From NCBI RefSeq assembly GCF_037482845.1, contig NZ_JBBHJW010000005.1:1-64000 (forward strand): a stretch of DNA of 64,000 nucleotides, in the 5' to 3' direction. Shown piece by piece: positions 54,393 through 63,870 of the stretch. Made by a program: the position numbers and the translations under genes. How positions within the stretch are numbered: position 1 is the first letter of the stretch; each line of letters opens with the position of its first letter. Below the pieces are notes generated by a model. It was not told the origin of the DNA and made no database searches. It saw nothing but the letters and a program-made list of their open reading frames with translations. Source of the stretch: Paucibacter_B soli. GTDB lineage: Bacteria; Pseudomonadota; Gammaproteobacteria; Burkholderiales; Burkholderiaceae_C.

Positions 54393-56095
54393 CTGATATA
54401 CGCCGCACCGTGCTGTGGGTGGTATTCACCATGTCACTCGTCCTGCTCTGGGACGGCTGGCAAAAGTACAACGGGCATCCTTCGATGTTTGCGCCAGCGG
54501 TGCCCAAGCCGGTGGCCGCTGCCGCGTCCGCAGGCGTGCCTGCGCCGGCCGCGAGCGCCCTGACTGCCGCTGCCGCCACCGGCGCCGCCGCGCCCCAGGC
54601 CGACGCCGCCACGCAAGGCGAGCAGATCACCATCAGCACCGATGTGGTCAAGGTCACGCTGAACACCCTGGGTGCCGACATCACGCGCGTGGAACTGCTC
54701 AAGTACCTGAGCTTCCCCGAGCAGCGCTGGTACGAGCCGCTGGCCGAGCTGGTGGGGATGCGTCCGAAGCGCAGCGTCGAAGGCACGCCCATCGTGCTGC
54801 TGGACGCCGCCCATGGCTACCGCGCCCAGTCGGGCCTGGTGGGCAGCAAGGGCGAGCAACTGCCCACGCACAACACCCTGATGAGCCTGGTGCCCGGCGA
54901 GCGCGCGCTGAAGGACGGCGCCAACGAGCTGGTGCTGCGCTTCGAATCGCCCGAGGTGGGCGGCGTGAAGCTGGCCAAGACCTATACCTTCAAGCGCGGC
55001 GACTATGTCGTGGGCGTCAAGCATGAGGTCGTCAACTTCGGTGCCGCGGCGCTGACGCCGCAGCTCTATGTGCAGCTGCAGCGCGATGGCCAGCCCGCAC
55101 CGGGCGGCTCGGGCTTCTACTCCACCTTCACCGGCCCGGCCGTCTATACCGAGAAGAGCAAGTTCCACAAGATCGAGTTCAAGGATCTCGACAAGGACAA
55201 GCTCGAGATCGAGAAGACCGCCAACGACGGCTGGGTGGGCATGGTCCAGCATTACTTCGCGAGTGCCTGGCTGCGCAATGCCGAAGGCGCGCGCGAGTTC
55301 TATGCCCGCAAGCTCGGCAACGGCCTGTACTCGGTGGGCATGGTCTTCACCCTGCCGACCCTGGCGCCCGAGGCCAAGGCCAGCACCGAAGAGCAGCTCT
55401 TCGTCGGCCCGCAGGAAGAAAAGAAGCTCGCCGCCCTGGCCCCCGGCCTGGAGCTGGTGAAGGACTATGGCTGGTTCACCGTGCTGTCCAAGCCGCTGTT
55501 CTGGCTGCTGGACCAGCTGCACAAGGTGCTGGGCAACTGGGGCTGGTCCATCATCGCCCTGGTGGTGCTCTTGAAGATCGGCTTCTACTGGCTCAATGCC
55601 AGCGCCTACCGCAGCATGGCCAAGATGAAGGCCGTGAATCCCAAGATCACCGAGATGCGCGAGCGCCTGAAGGACAAGCCGCAGGAGATGCAGCAGGAGA
55701 TGATGCGCATCTACCGCGAGGAGAAGGTCAACCCGATCGGCAGCTGCCTGCCCATCTTCCTGCAGATGCCCTTCTTCATCGCGCTCTACTGGGTGCTGCT
55801 GTCCAGCGTCGAGATGCGCGGCGCGCCCTGGCTGGGCTGGATCGGCGACCTGGCCGTGCCGGATCCCTTCTTCATCCTGCCGCTGCTGATGACGCTCTCC
55901 AGCCTGTTCCAGGTCTGGCTGAACCCGACCCCGCCGGACCCCACCCAGGCCAAGATGATGTGGATCATGCCGCTGGCCTTCAGCTTCATGTTCTTCGCCT
56001 TCCCGGCCGGCCTGGTGCTGTACTGGCTGGTGAACAACATCCTGTCGATCGCCCAGCAATGGATGATCAACAAGCAGCTGGGTGTGACGAATTAA
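54389..56095 (+). CDS. yidC: Membrane protein insertase YidC
   Basis: 568 aa. N-terminal TM RTVLWVVFTMSLVLLWDGW, Ala-rich linker, periplasmic beta domain (about 75-350), and the conserved core with LDQLHKVLGNWGWSIIALVVLLK, the cytoplasmic MKAVNPKITEMRERLKDKPQ, GSCLPIFLQMPFFIALYWVL, and MPLAFSFMFFAFPAGLVLYWLVNN. Five helices near the C-terminus are as expected. It inserts and folds inner-membrane proteins, alone or with SecYEG. A strong terminator follows. Confidence 0.98.
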   Translation: MTDIRRTVLWVVFTMSLVLLWDGWQKYNGHPSMFAPAVPKPVAAAASAGVPAPAASALTAAAATGAAAPQADAATQGEQITISTDVVKVTLNTLGADITRVELLKYLSFPEQRWYEPLAELVGMRPKRSVEGTPIVLLDAAHGYRAQSGLVGSKGEQLPTHNTLMSLVPGERALKDGANELVLRFESPEVGGVKLAKTYTFKRGDYVVGVKHEVVNFGAAALTPQLYVQLQRDGQPAPGGSGFYSTFTGPAVYTEKSKFHKIEFKDLDKDKLEIEKTANDGWVGMVQHYFASAWLRNAEGAREFYARKLGNGLYSVGMVFTLPTLAPEAKASTEEQLFVGPQEEKKLAALAPGLELVKDYGWFTVLSKPLFWLLDQLHKVLGNWGWSIIALVVLLKIGFYWLNASAYRSMAKMKAVNPKITEMRERLKDKPQEMQQEMMRIYREEKVNPIGSCLPIFLQMPFFIALYWVLLSSVEMRGAPWLGWIGDLAVPDPFFILPLLMTLSSLFQVWLNPTPPDPTQAKMMWIMPLAFSFMFFAFPAGLVLYWLVNNILSIAQQWMINKQLGVTN

Positions 56096-56120
56096 GCGCC
56101 ACCCACCTGTTTGAGGGACC

Positions 56121-56148
56121 AAGCCCCCGCATCCGGGGGCTTTTTTTT
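56121..56148 (+). terminator. Intrinsic terminator after yidC
   Basis: AAGCCCCC-GCATC-CGGGGGCTT with a run of eight T: a stem of seven or eight G/C-rich pairs followed by a T-tract, 26 bases beyond the yidC stop. This ends the rpmH-rnpA-yidD-yidC transcript. Confidence 0.9.
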
Positions 56149-56332
56149 GACCCTGCGCAAGCCTTTAATGCATCTCATGCGGGGCAGAGAATTTCAGACG
56201 GGAACTCCACAACCGGGCTGAAAATCCAGGCGAGAGCCCAGCGCTCACGAGAGTCGCTGTGCCGGCCTCCCCCGCGCCATACACGGCGGCACCCGGCAGT
56301 GCCGGGGCCACAAGTGGATGCGCTGGCGCTGG

Positions 56333-57166
56333 TCAGGGCTGCGTGAACGAGAAGACGTTGACGCTGCCGTCGCCCTGGACCGCCGTGTGGACGATCACTT
56401 GTTTGGTCAGTCCACCGCCCACCGGCAGCACGTATAGCACCCAGCGTATGGTTTTGCCGTTGCCGGTGACCAGACCGCCGGGACTGAACAGCGCATCAAG
56501 CTGTGCAGCGGTGAACACCGTCACTTCCGCGGAGGTCGAGGTGGTATCGGTGATCGTTGCCGATCCGTGATCGGCAGCGATGGCCAGCGTTGTCGCGCCG
56601 CGAACAGTGCCGTTGCCGGTGGCGCTGCACTCCAGCGTGCCGAAGGTGAATGCCGTGCCGAGCAACAAGCGCGCAGCACTGCCGGTGAACACCGCCGCAC
56701 CAGCGTTCGAGCGCAGCGCCAGGTGCTTGGTCTTGTAGCTGCCACTGCTGCAAGTGAACAGCAAGTTGCCGTTGTAAAGCAATGCGCCTGCACTGCTGGC
56801 GTTGCTGGCAATAGGGTCAGCCCAGCTCACTATTTGGTTAAAACCATCGGTGGTGCTGACTTGCAAAGTGTTACCGACCGCGATGCACTGCGTGAGCGAG
56901 CTGCTGCTGCTGCCGTAGTAGTTCGCCACTGCTGGCGTTGCCGTGGCAGCCACAGGGCCGTACACATCGTAGGTCGGCGCCAGCCAGCTATTGCCGCTGC
57001 AAACCGAGCCGCCAGCAGGAGCCGGTGCGGGTGCGGGTGAGGGAGCAGGAGCAGGAGCAGGCGTAGGCGTAGGCGTAGGTGCGTTGCTGCTGTCGCTTCC
57101 ACCGCCGCAGGCGGTCAGTGCGGCGGCCAGGATCAGGCTCGGGGTGATGGACGAAATGGGTTTCAT
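56333..57166 (-). CDS. Lipoprotein with Pro-rich linker, unknown function
   Basis: 277 aa from ATG 57166 (GGAG upstream). Signal peptide with lipobox LTAC (cysteine about residue 20), followed by GGGSD and a (Pro-Thr/Pro-Ala) repeat to about 52. The mature domain contains TYDVYGPVAATATPAVANYY and NTLQVSTTDGFNQIVSWADP, with no recognised motif; two Cys occur near SSSSLTQC and LFTC. A surface or periplasmic lipoprotein. Lies in the same direction and 90 bases after the kinase gene, so part of its operon is possible. Confidence 0.65.
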   Translation of the reverse strand: MKPISSITPSLILAAALTACGGGSDSSNAPTPTPTPAPAPAPSPAPAPAPAGGSVCSGNSWLAPTYDVYGPVAATATPAVANYYGSSSSSLTQCIAVGNTLQVSTTDGFNQIVSWADPIASNASSAGALLYNGNLLFTCSSGSYKTKHLALRSNAGAAVFTGSAARLLLGTAFTFGTLECSATGNGTVRGATTLAIAADHGSATITDTTSTSAEVTVFTAAQLDALFSPGGLVTGNGKTIRWVLYVLPVGGGLTKQVIVHTAVQGDGSVNVFSFTQP

Positions 57167-57256
57167 GTGGCTCTCCAAGATGGCGATGTCGGCCCCGAAA
57201 TTGGGGCCTCACTCGCACTTACGAGAAGCAGCGCCAAAAAGCGTCACCCGGGCGTA

Positions 57257-59968
57257 TCAACGCTGCGAGGGCGCGGACCTCGCGTCGCGCAACAGTTGCA
57301 GGTATTCGGCGTAGTAGCGCTCGCCCCCGGCTTGTTGCAGTTGCTGTGTGAAGCTTTGCAGGCGTTCAAGTTCCGCCGGGTCCAGGCTGGCATGCCGTGC
57401 GATCAAGCGCCAGGCCTGAGCCTGCCATGCCAGGCCGGTGGCGTCGGCCTTGGCCAGGCATTGGCGCCACGCGGCAATTGCTGCCACCGCGTCCCCACGG
57501 GCCCAAGCCAGCTCACCTGTGCGCAGCGCCAGAACGGCAGCACGTGCAGGCACCTTTGCAAAGTTCTGATCGATGATCTGCTGCCCCTGGTCCAGCAGCG
57601 CATCGGCCCGAGCGTCATCATGCTCATGGACGGCACTGGCCGCGCAGGCCTGGATGATGCGCAGCCGCATGGCCGGCTGTGGGGCCTGCACGTCGCGGCC
57701 CCAGGCGCGGCAGGCCTGTCGCAAGCCAGGCCAGTCGCCGGCGCGTTGGGCGAGTTCCAGCGCCGTGGCTTCAACCGTCAATGAAAAAGCCTTTTGCGCC
57801 GCATGCGCCGGCAATCGGACGATGCGTTGTGCCTCCTGCAGATGCCGCACGGCCTCGTCACGCCGATCGCCTGCGAACAGCAATTGGGCGAGATTGACCT
57901 CGCCACGCGCCAGCAACAGCGCCTCGGGCCCCATGCTGCGGCGAATCACGTCGATCCCGTGGCGCAACAGGGTCTCGGCCTGTGCGGGCCGCAGCGTCAT
58001 CGCCGCGAGCGCGCCCGCCTGGTCTTCAGAGGCCCCGGTTTTCCAGTCATCGCTGCCCCACTGCCGCCGATTGACGTCCACCCCTGAGATCGCGTCCTGA
58101 AACGCTTCTTCGGTACGGCCGAGGCTGAGGTGGGCAACCAGCAGTTGCTCGTAGACCGTACCGAGAGGGCTCGGGCCGTTGACGGCTTGCAGCAGCTCGG
58201 CCGCTTTGCGCAAATGGCCGATGTCGTCGGCGCCCGGCGCATGCAGCCGCCCGCCGAAGCCCCCCAAAGTCATGTGTGCCCGCGCCAGTTTGATGGGGTC
58301 TTGCACCCCTTGCGCTTGATAGATCTTCAGCGCCTGGGCAGCGGCCTCATAGCCTTGCCGGTACTGCCCCTGCGCTTCCCATCCATCGCGCTGGCCCAGC
58401 AGGGCATCGGCGTAAGCCACGCTGTTCGCACCATGGTTCAGCAGCGCCATGCGGACACGTTCGGATGTCAGCTGCGTGGAGAGCGCATTCAGACCGAGCT
58501 GCTGGGTCAGGGTGGCCAAATCCGCCAGCAAGCGTTCGCGGGCCTGAGGCTGCTCCTGCAGTGCACCGAGCACTCGCTGGGCACCCCGTTCTATCAGCTG
58601 GCGCACGGGCATTTCGCGTTCGCGGATATCGGGTTGTGGAGAGTGATTGGGATTGAACAGGCCCACCACGAATCCGTACATCGCGTCCGAACGCGCGGCT
58701 TCCTGCCGCGCTTGGTCAGCGGAACGCAGCGCCCATACCGTCGTTCCCAGCAGGGCAGCGATCGCCAATACACCTGCCGCTACCGCCGTGCGATGGCGGC
58801 GCAGAACTCGTCCTGCCACATAGCGCCAGGACGGAGCGCGCGCCAGCACCGGTAAGCCGGCCAGGTGACGCCGCAAATCTGCGGCCACGGCGTCCATGGT
58901 CGGAAAGCGCTGTGCAGGCTGTTTGGCCAAGGCCTTGAGCACGATGGTGTCCAGGTCGCCGCGCAATGCCTTGCGCAGGCCCGGCGTCTGGGCCTGGGTG
59001 GATGGCGGCGGCGGCAGCCAGTCCAGCACCGCCTGCTCCAGGGCATGGCGCGATGCGGGCGCAGCGCCCGCATAGGGCCCTTGCCCACTGAGCAGCCGAT
59101 AGGCCAGCACGCCGAATGCGTAGACATCGCTCGCAATGCCCGGCTCCTCGCCGCGCACTTGTTCCGGCGAGGCGTACTCGGGTGTCATCGGCCGCTGGCC
59201 CAGCTGCGTCAGCGCGGGGTCGCGGTCGGCGCTTTCATCGGTGGCGAGCAGTCGTGCAATGCCGAAGTCCAGCAGCCGCAGTTGCCCATCGTCTTGCACC
59301 AGGATGTTGCCGGGCTTGATGTCCCGGTGCAGTACCAACTGGCTGTGCGCATATTGCATGGCATCGGCGATCTGCAGCAGCAGGCCCACGCGCTGCGGCA
59401 CATCGGCCTGCCGCTGTGCGCACCAGGCCAAGATCTCTTGACCCTGAACCCGCTCCATGGCGAGCCAGGGCAGACCTGTCTGGCTAAGGCCGGCGTCGAG
59501 CAGCCGTGCGATGCCGGGGTGACTCAAGCGCGCCAGGATGTCGCGTTCGCGCTTGAAGCGCTCGGCCCATTGCGGCGAGGGGCTGTGCGGTAGTTTCAAC
59601 GCGACCTCGCGCAGGAAGTCGCCCTCCCGGCGTCGCGCCAACCAGACGCTGGCCATGCCTCCACGCCCCAGCTCTTCCAGCAAGAGCCAGGGGCCGACGA
59701 CCTGGCCGGCCCGGAGCGCCTGCCCAGGCGGCTGCTCGGCGCGGGTATCAGACGGCGCGAACGCCGGCAGGCTAGCGGCCAAGCTCAAGAAACCGACCTC
59801 GGCGGCCTTGGCTTCATGGCGCAACAACTCGGCGATCAAGCCGCGCCATCGCTGTTGACCCGGTGGCAAGCTGTCGAGAAAACCCGCGCGCTTGTGCTCG
59901 GGCAAGGCCAGCGTCTTGTCCAGCAGGGGTTCGATGTCGCCCCAATAGGCCAGATATTCAGCGCTCAT
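57257..59968 (-). CDS. Membrane Ser/Thr protein kinase with a TPR-like sensor part
   Basis: 903 aa. The kinase domain runs about 95-375: GRGGMASVWL (glycine loop), K125 in EVALKLP, HRDIKPGN (214-221), DFG (234-236), and MTPEYASPEQVRGEE. A single TM helix lies at about 397-413 (AAGVLAIAALLGTTVWAL). The C-terminal 480 residues are helical, with repeat-like LRHGIDVIRRSMGP and LQEAQRIVRLPA, in the style of TPR-type kinases. An ECF sigma gene of the STK-linked group lies directly upstream (7 bases apart). The likely job is phosphorylation of that sigma factor in response to an outside signal. Confidence 0.9.
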   Translation of the reverse strand: MSAEYLAYWGDIEPLLDKTLALPEHKRAGFLDSLPPGQQRWRGLIAELLRHEAKAAEVGFLSLAASLPAFAPSDTRAEQPPGQALRAGQVVGPWLLLEELGRGGMASVWLARRREGDFLREVALKLPHSPSPQWAERFKRERDILARLSHPGIARLLDAGLSQTGLPWLAMERVQGQEILAWCAQRQADVPQRVGLLLQIADAMQYAHSQLVLHRDIKPGNILVQDDGQLRLLDFGIARLLATDESADRDPALTQLGQRPMTPEYASPEQVRGEEPGIASDVYAFGVLAYRLLSGQGPYAGAAPASRHALEQAVLDWLPPPPSTQAQTPGLRKALRGDLDTIVLKALAKQPAQRFPTMDAVAADLRRHLAGLPVLARAPSWRYVAGRVLRRHRTAVAAGVLAIAALLGTTVWALRSADQARQEAARSDAMYGFVVGLFNPNHSPQPDIREREMPVRQLIERGAQRVLGALQEQPQARERLLADLATLTQQLGLNALSTQLTSERVRMALLNHGANSVAYADALLGQRDGWEAQGQYRQGYEAAAQALKIYQAQGVQDPIKLARAHMTLGGFGGRLHAPGADDIGHLRKAAELLQAVNGPSPLGTVYEQLLVAHLSLGRTEEAFQDAISGVDVNRRQWGSDDWKTGASEDQAGALAAMTLRPAQAETLLRHGIDVIRRSMGPEALLLARGEVNLAQLLFAGDRRDEAVRHLQEAQRIVRLPAHAAQKAFSLTVEATALELAQRAGDWPGLRQACRAWGRDVQAPQPAMRLRIIQACAASAVHEHDDARADALLDQGQQIIDQNFAKVPARAAVLALRTGELAWARGDAVAAIAAWRQCLAKADATGLAWQAQAWRLIARHASLDPAELERLQSFTQQLQQAGGERYYAEYLQLLRDARSAPSQR

Positions 59969-59975
59969 AGGCCTC

Positions 59976-60518
59976 TTACTCGTCTTTCAGCAGCGACCAA
60001 AGCAGCGCGCGTGCCTTTTGCCAGTCGCGCTGCACGGTACGTCGGGCCTGACCCAGGATCTCAGCGCATTCGGCTTCTTCCAGCCCGACGAAATAGCGCA
60101 GCTCCACCAGCTTGGCCAGACGCGGATCGCTGGTCTGCAGCGCCAGCAAGGCCTCGTGAACCTCCAGGTACTCCTCATCGCGGCGCGCAAGCGTGGGCAA
60201 GTCGTCCAGCGGCACATGTGTGGCATCGCCACCGCGGCGCTGAGTCAGGCGGGCGCGCGCATAGTCCACCACGATGGAGCGCATGGTGGTGGCCGCATAG
60301 GCCATGAAGTGAGCGCGCTCCATGCTGGAATAACCCAGCTGCCGCGACAACTTGAGCCAACTCTCGTGCACCAGGCCGGTGGTGTCGAGCAGCGTCAGGG
60401 GTCCGCTGCACCGCAGTCGATGACGGGCTAGCTGTTTTAGTTCGCGGTACAGCGTTGCTTCCAAATCCGGCCTTGGGGCTAGCAGTCGCGGATCTAGCTG
60501 AGTCACGTGTTTGTCCAA
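59976..60518 (-). CDS. ECF sigma factor of the Ser/Thr-kinase-linked group (ECF43-like)
   Basis: 180 aa from TTG 60518 (GTG 60506 is an alternative). Region 2 shows FMAYAATTMRSIVVDYARAR, region 4 shows LVELRYFVGLEEAECAEILG then RTVQRDWQKARALLWSLL. This is the Sigma70_ECF/TIGR02999 style, with a helical N-terminus including TLYRELKQLARHRL. These sigmas lack an anti-sigma gene and are paired with a Ser/Thr kinase, which is what stands next here. The operon is sigma, then kinase, then perhaps the lipoprotein. Confidence 0.88.
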   Translation of the reverse strand: MDKHVTQLDPRLLAPRPDLEATLYRELKQLARHRLRCSGPLTLLDTTGLVHESWLKLSRQLGYSSMERAHFMAYAATTMRSIVVDYARARLTQRRGGDATHVPLDDLPTLARRDEEYLEVHEALLALQTSDPRLAKLVELRYFVGLEEAECAEILGQARRTVQRDWQKARALLWSLLKDE

Positions 60519-60643
60519 TAGACGGGGCGAAAATTGAAGTCGGCAGACTATAGGCGATGCCGATGCGGCGACCCTGACTGCCCCACGACTTGGCTCGCTG
60601 GCTCAGGCAGGCAACGATCGGCGCCATCAGCGAAAATGCGCCC

Positions 60644-62020
60644 ATGCTGTCCCGCCACCAAGACCCCATTGCCGCCATTGCCACCGCCCCCGGACGGGGT
60701 GCCGTGGGCATCGTGCGCGTCTCGTCGGCGCAAGACCTGGCCCCACTGGTGATGGCGATCTGCGGCCGCGCGCTGAAACCGCGCGAGGCCAGCTACCTGC
60801 CCTTCAGGGCCGCCAACGGCGACGCCATCGACCAGGGCCTGGCCCTGCTCTTCCCCGCCCCGCATTCCTACACCGGCGAGCATGTGCTGGAGCTGCAGGC
60901 GCATGGCGGGCCGGTGGTGCTGCAGCTGCTGCTGGCACGCTGCATGGAAGCAGGCGCAGAGCTGCGCCTGCGTCTGGCCGAGCCGGGCGAATTCACGCAG
61001 CGTGCCTTTCTGAACGGCAAGCTCGACCTGGCCCAGGCCGAGGCGGTGAGCGATCTGATCGACGCCAGCACCGAGGCGGCGGCGCGCAGCGCCAGTCGCG
61101 CGCTGGCCGGTGCCCTCTCCGGCGAGGTGGGCGAGCTGCGCGACGCCCTCATCAAGCTGCGCATGCTGGTCGAGGCGACGCTGGACTTCCCCGAGGAAGA
61201 GATCGACTTCCTGCAGCAGGCCGATGCGCAGGGCCAGCTCGCGCGCCTGCACGCGCGCCTGGCCGCGGTGCTCGACCGCACCCAGCAAGGCGCGCTGCTG
61301 CGCGAGGGCATCAAGGTGGTGCTGGCCGGCCAGCCCAATGTGGGCAAGAGTTCGCTCTTGAACGCCCTTGCCGGTGCCGAGCTGGCCATCGTCACGCCCA
61401 TCCCCGGCACCACGCGCGACAAGGTCAGCCAGACCATCCAGATCGAGGGCGTGCCCCTGCACATCAGCGACACCGCCGGCCTGCGCGAGACCGAGGACGA
61501 GGTCGAGCGCATCGGCGTGGCGCGCAGCTGGGATGCGATCGCCGATGCCGACGTGCTGCTCTTCCTGCACGACCTCACGCGCATCGGCCAGCCCGACTAC
61601 GAGGCCGAGGACAAACTCATCACCGAACGCCTGGCGGGCGTGGACGCCAGCCGCATCCTGCAGGTCTTCAACAAGGCGGATGTCTTGCACGGGCAAGACC
61701 TGGCCCCCGGTTCATTGACCCTCTCCGCCAAGACCGGCGCCGGCCTGGCCGAGCTGCGCCAGCGCCTGCTGCAGCAAGTGGGCTGGCACGCCACGCCCGA
61801 GGGCCTGTTCATCGCGCGCGAACGCCATGTCCAGGCGCTCAAGCGCACGCGCGAACATCTGCAGCTGGCCCAAGAGATGGCCACGCAGCCGCCGCCCGCG
61901 CTCGACCTGCTGGCCGAGGAGCTGCGCCTCTCGCACGACGCGCTGGGAGAGATCACCGGTGCCTTCACGGCTGACGATTTGCTGGGCGAGATATTCAGCC
62001 GGTTTTGCATAGGCAAGTAA
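60644..62020 (+). CDS. mnmE: tRNA modification GTPase MnmE
   Basis: 458 aa from ATG 60644. N-terminal domain: PIAAIATAPGRGAVGIVRVS; central G domain with GQPNVGKSSLLNAL (229-242), PIPGTTRDK and DTAGLRETEDEVE; helical C-terminus ending in the conserved Cys motif FCIGK. With MnmG it makes the 5-carboxymethylaminomethyl modification of tRNA wobble uridine. The gene order yidC-mnmE is interrupted here by the lipoprotein-kinase-sigma insert. Confidence 0.97.
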   Translation: MLSRHQDPIAAIATAPGRGAVGIVRVSSAQDLAPLVMAICGRALKPREASYLPFRAANGDAIDQGLALLFPAPHSYTGEHVLELQAHGGPVVLQLLLARCMEAGAELRLRLAEPGEFTQRAFLNGKLDLAQAEAVSDLIDASTEAAARSASRALAGALSGEVGELRDALIKLRMLVEATLDFPEEEIDFLQQADAQGQLARLHARLAAVLDRTQQGALLREGIKVVLAGQPNVGKSSLLNALAGAELAIVTPIPGTTRDKVSQTIQIEGVPLHISDTAGLRETEDEVERIGVARSWDAIADADVLLFLHDLTRIGQPDYEAEDKLITERLAGVDASRILQVFNKADVLHGQDLAPGSLTLSAKTGAGLAELRQRLLQQVGWHATPEGLFIARERHVQALKRTREHLQLAQEMATQPPPALDLLAEELRLSHDALGEITGAFTADDLLGEIFSRFCIGK

Positions 62021-62049
62021 GCAAGAAGGTAGCAACAAAAGCGCACCGA

Positions 62050-63765
62050 ATGTCTCCGACCAAGAGCACCACCCCAGTCCTGCCTGCTCGCGAGTCCCTC
62101 ACCGTCGAGTTCAAGAGCGACCGCTCGCGCCTGCCCGACCGCGAGCTGATCGAGGCCATCGTCTGCCTCGCCAACGCCGAGGGTGGCGAGCTGTGGCTGG
62201 GTGTGGAGGACGATGGCACACCGACGGGATTGCACGCCGAGCACCAAGAGTTGATGGGCCTGGCCGGACTGGTGGCCGCGCGCACCTCCCCTTCGCTCGC
62301 AGTCACGGTTACGCCGGTGCAGTTTGGGAACGTTGTCGTCGTCCACATCGCCGTGCCCAAGGCGCAGGGCGAGGTGGCCACTACCGGCGGCGTTTACCTG
62401 CGCCGCCGCCTGAAGGCCGATGGTCAACCCGAGTGCGTGGCCATGCTGCCGCATGACCGGGCCAGCCGCCTCAGCAGCTTTGGGCTGATGGATGCCTCGG
62501 CCCAGATCGTGGCTGGTGCCACTCTGAGTGACCTGGACCCGCTGGAGCGCGAGCGGCTGCGCCAGAGCGTGCAGCAGTATGGCGGCGACCGCGTGCTGCT
62601 GGAGCTGGATGATGAGGCGCTGGACGGCGCCTTGGGCCTGACCGGCCGGCTGCCCGATGGCGGCCGCGCGCCGACGCTGACGGGCCCGCTGTTGATCGGT
62701 CGTGAGCCGGCATTGCGCGAATTGGTGCCCACACATGAATTCGCCTTTCAGGTGCTGGCGCGCGAGGCCGTGGGCTTCAACGAGTTCCGTCGCTTCCCTC
62801 TGCTGAAGGGCCTGGACTGGCTGGAGACGAATTTCCGGCCCTATAACCCGGAGCGCGAGATCCAGGTGGGGCTGTTTCGGGTGCCGGTGCCACGGGTGGA
62901 CCTGGGCGCCTTCCGCGAGGCCGTGGCCAACGCCTTGTTGCACCGCGACTACCACCGCTTGGGCGCAGTGCATGTGCGTCTTGACGACGCTGGCCTGACC
63001 ATCAGCAACCCGGGTGGCTTGATGGATGGCGTGACCTTGGCCAACTTGCTGACCACCGAGCCGCGGCCGCGCAACCGCACGCTAGCCGACGCGATGAAGC
63101 GCATCGGCGTCGTCGAACGCTCGGGCCGCGGCGTGGACAAGATCTACCGCGGCATGCTGCGCTTCGGCCGCCCGGAGCCAGACTACCGGCGCACCGATGC
63201 CAGCAACGTGGTCTTGAAGCTGGCGACGGTCGACGCGGACGAGGCTTTCCTGAAGCTGGTGGTGGAACAGGAGGGCAAGCTCAAGCGCGAGTTGCCCATC
63301 GACAGCCTGATCGCGCTGGCAGCGCTGCGCGAGCTCAAACGCCTGAGCACCGATGAGCTTGCAAGGCATATTCAACGCGAACCAGCGCAGGCCAAACGCA
63401 CGCTGGAAAGCCTGGTGGAGGCCGGCTTGGCGCAGGCGCATGGCGCGGCGCGTGGGCGCAGTTACACACTGGCGCTGGGGGTGTACAAGGCCGATGGCGA
63501 CAAAGCGGCCTACACGCGCCAGCTCGGCTTCAGCAGCCTCCAGCATGAGCAGCTGGTGCTGAGCTACGCGCGGCAGCATGGGCGCATCCAGCGGGCCGAT
63601 GTGATGGACTTGTGCCGCCTCACCGAAGGTCAGGCCAAGGATTTGCTTAAGCGCCTGAAGGCCCAGGGCAAGTTGCAGCTGGAGGGGGCGGGACGCGCTT
63701 CAGCCTATGTGCCGGGGCAAGGGGCTGAGGGGACTGGAGGAGATCGCAAGGAATCCCAGGGGTGA
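62050..63765 (+). CDS. AlbA_2-domain/ATP-binding putative regulator (COG2865 type)
   Basis: 571 aa from ATG 62050, 29 bases after mnmE. N-terminal AlbA_2 (Schlafen-type) domain: ESLTVEFKSDRS, LIEAIVCLANAEGGELWLGVEDDG. A GHKL-type ATP-binding region follows: REAVANALLHRDY, TISNPGGLMDGVTL, and DAMKRIGVVERSGRGVDKI. A winged-helix C-terminal part runs LKRLSTDELARHIQREPAQ. These proteins occur in mobile or accessory regions and are predicted transcriptional regulators; function is not settled. The last 15 residues are Gly/Glu-rich and its stop codon overlaps the first unit of a tandem repeat. Confidence 0.8.
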   Translation: MSPTKSTTPVLPARESLTVEFKSDRSRLPDRELIEAIVCLANAEGGELWLGVEDDGTPTGLHAEHQELMGLAGLVAARTSPSLAVTVTPVQFGNVVVVHIAVPKAQGEVATTGGVYLRRRLKADGQPECVAMLPHDRASRLSSFGLMDASAQIVAGATLSDLDPLERERLRQSVQQYGGDRVLLELDDEALDGALGLTGRLPDGGRAPTLTGPLLIGREPALRELVPTHEFAFQVLAREAVGFNEFRRFPLLKGLDWLETNFRPYNPEREIQVGLFRVPVPRVDLGAFREAVANALLHRDYHRLGAVHVRLDDAGLTISNPGGLMDGVTLANLLTTEPRPRNRTLADAMKRIGVVERSGRGVDKIYRGMLRFGRPEPDYRRTDASNVVLKLATVDADEAFLKLVVEQEGKLKRELPIDSLIALAALRELKRLSTDELARHIQREPAQAKRTLESLVEAGLAQAHGAARGRSYTLALGVYKADGDKAAYTRQLGFSSLQHEQLVLSYARQHGRIQRADVMDLCRLTEGQAKDLLKRLKAQGKLQLEGAGRASAYVPGQGAEGTGGDRKESQG

Positions 63766-63803
63766 ATCGGATGGAATCGGATGGAATCGGATGGAATCGG
63801 ATG
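63764..63803. repeat. 10-bp tandem repeat, four copies
   Basis: Four direct copies of GAATCGGATG occur head to tail, starting inside the stop codon of the preceding gene. Units are identical. A short simple-sequence array; no spacers or hairpins, so not a CRISPR. Confidence 0.9.
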
Positions 63804-63870
63804 CCTCTTTGAGGCCGTCCATCCGAACGGCATGCCTATGAATCAAGCACTTGGTGAAGCTTGGGGAGGC

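Noticed and set aside
63764..63803. Tandem repeat considered as a CRISPR array
   Set aside because: Units are contiguous with no spacers and no cas genes are nearby.
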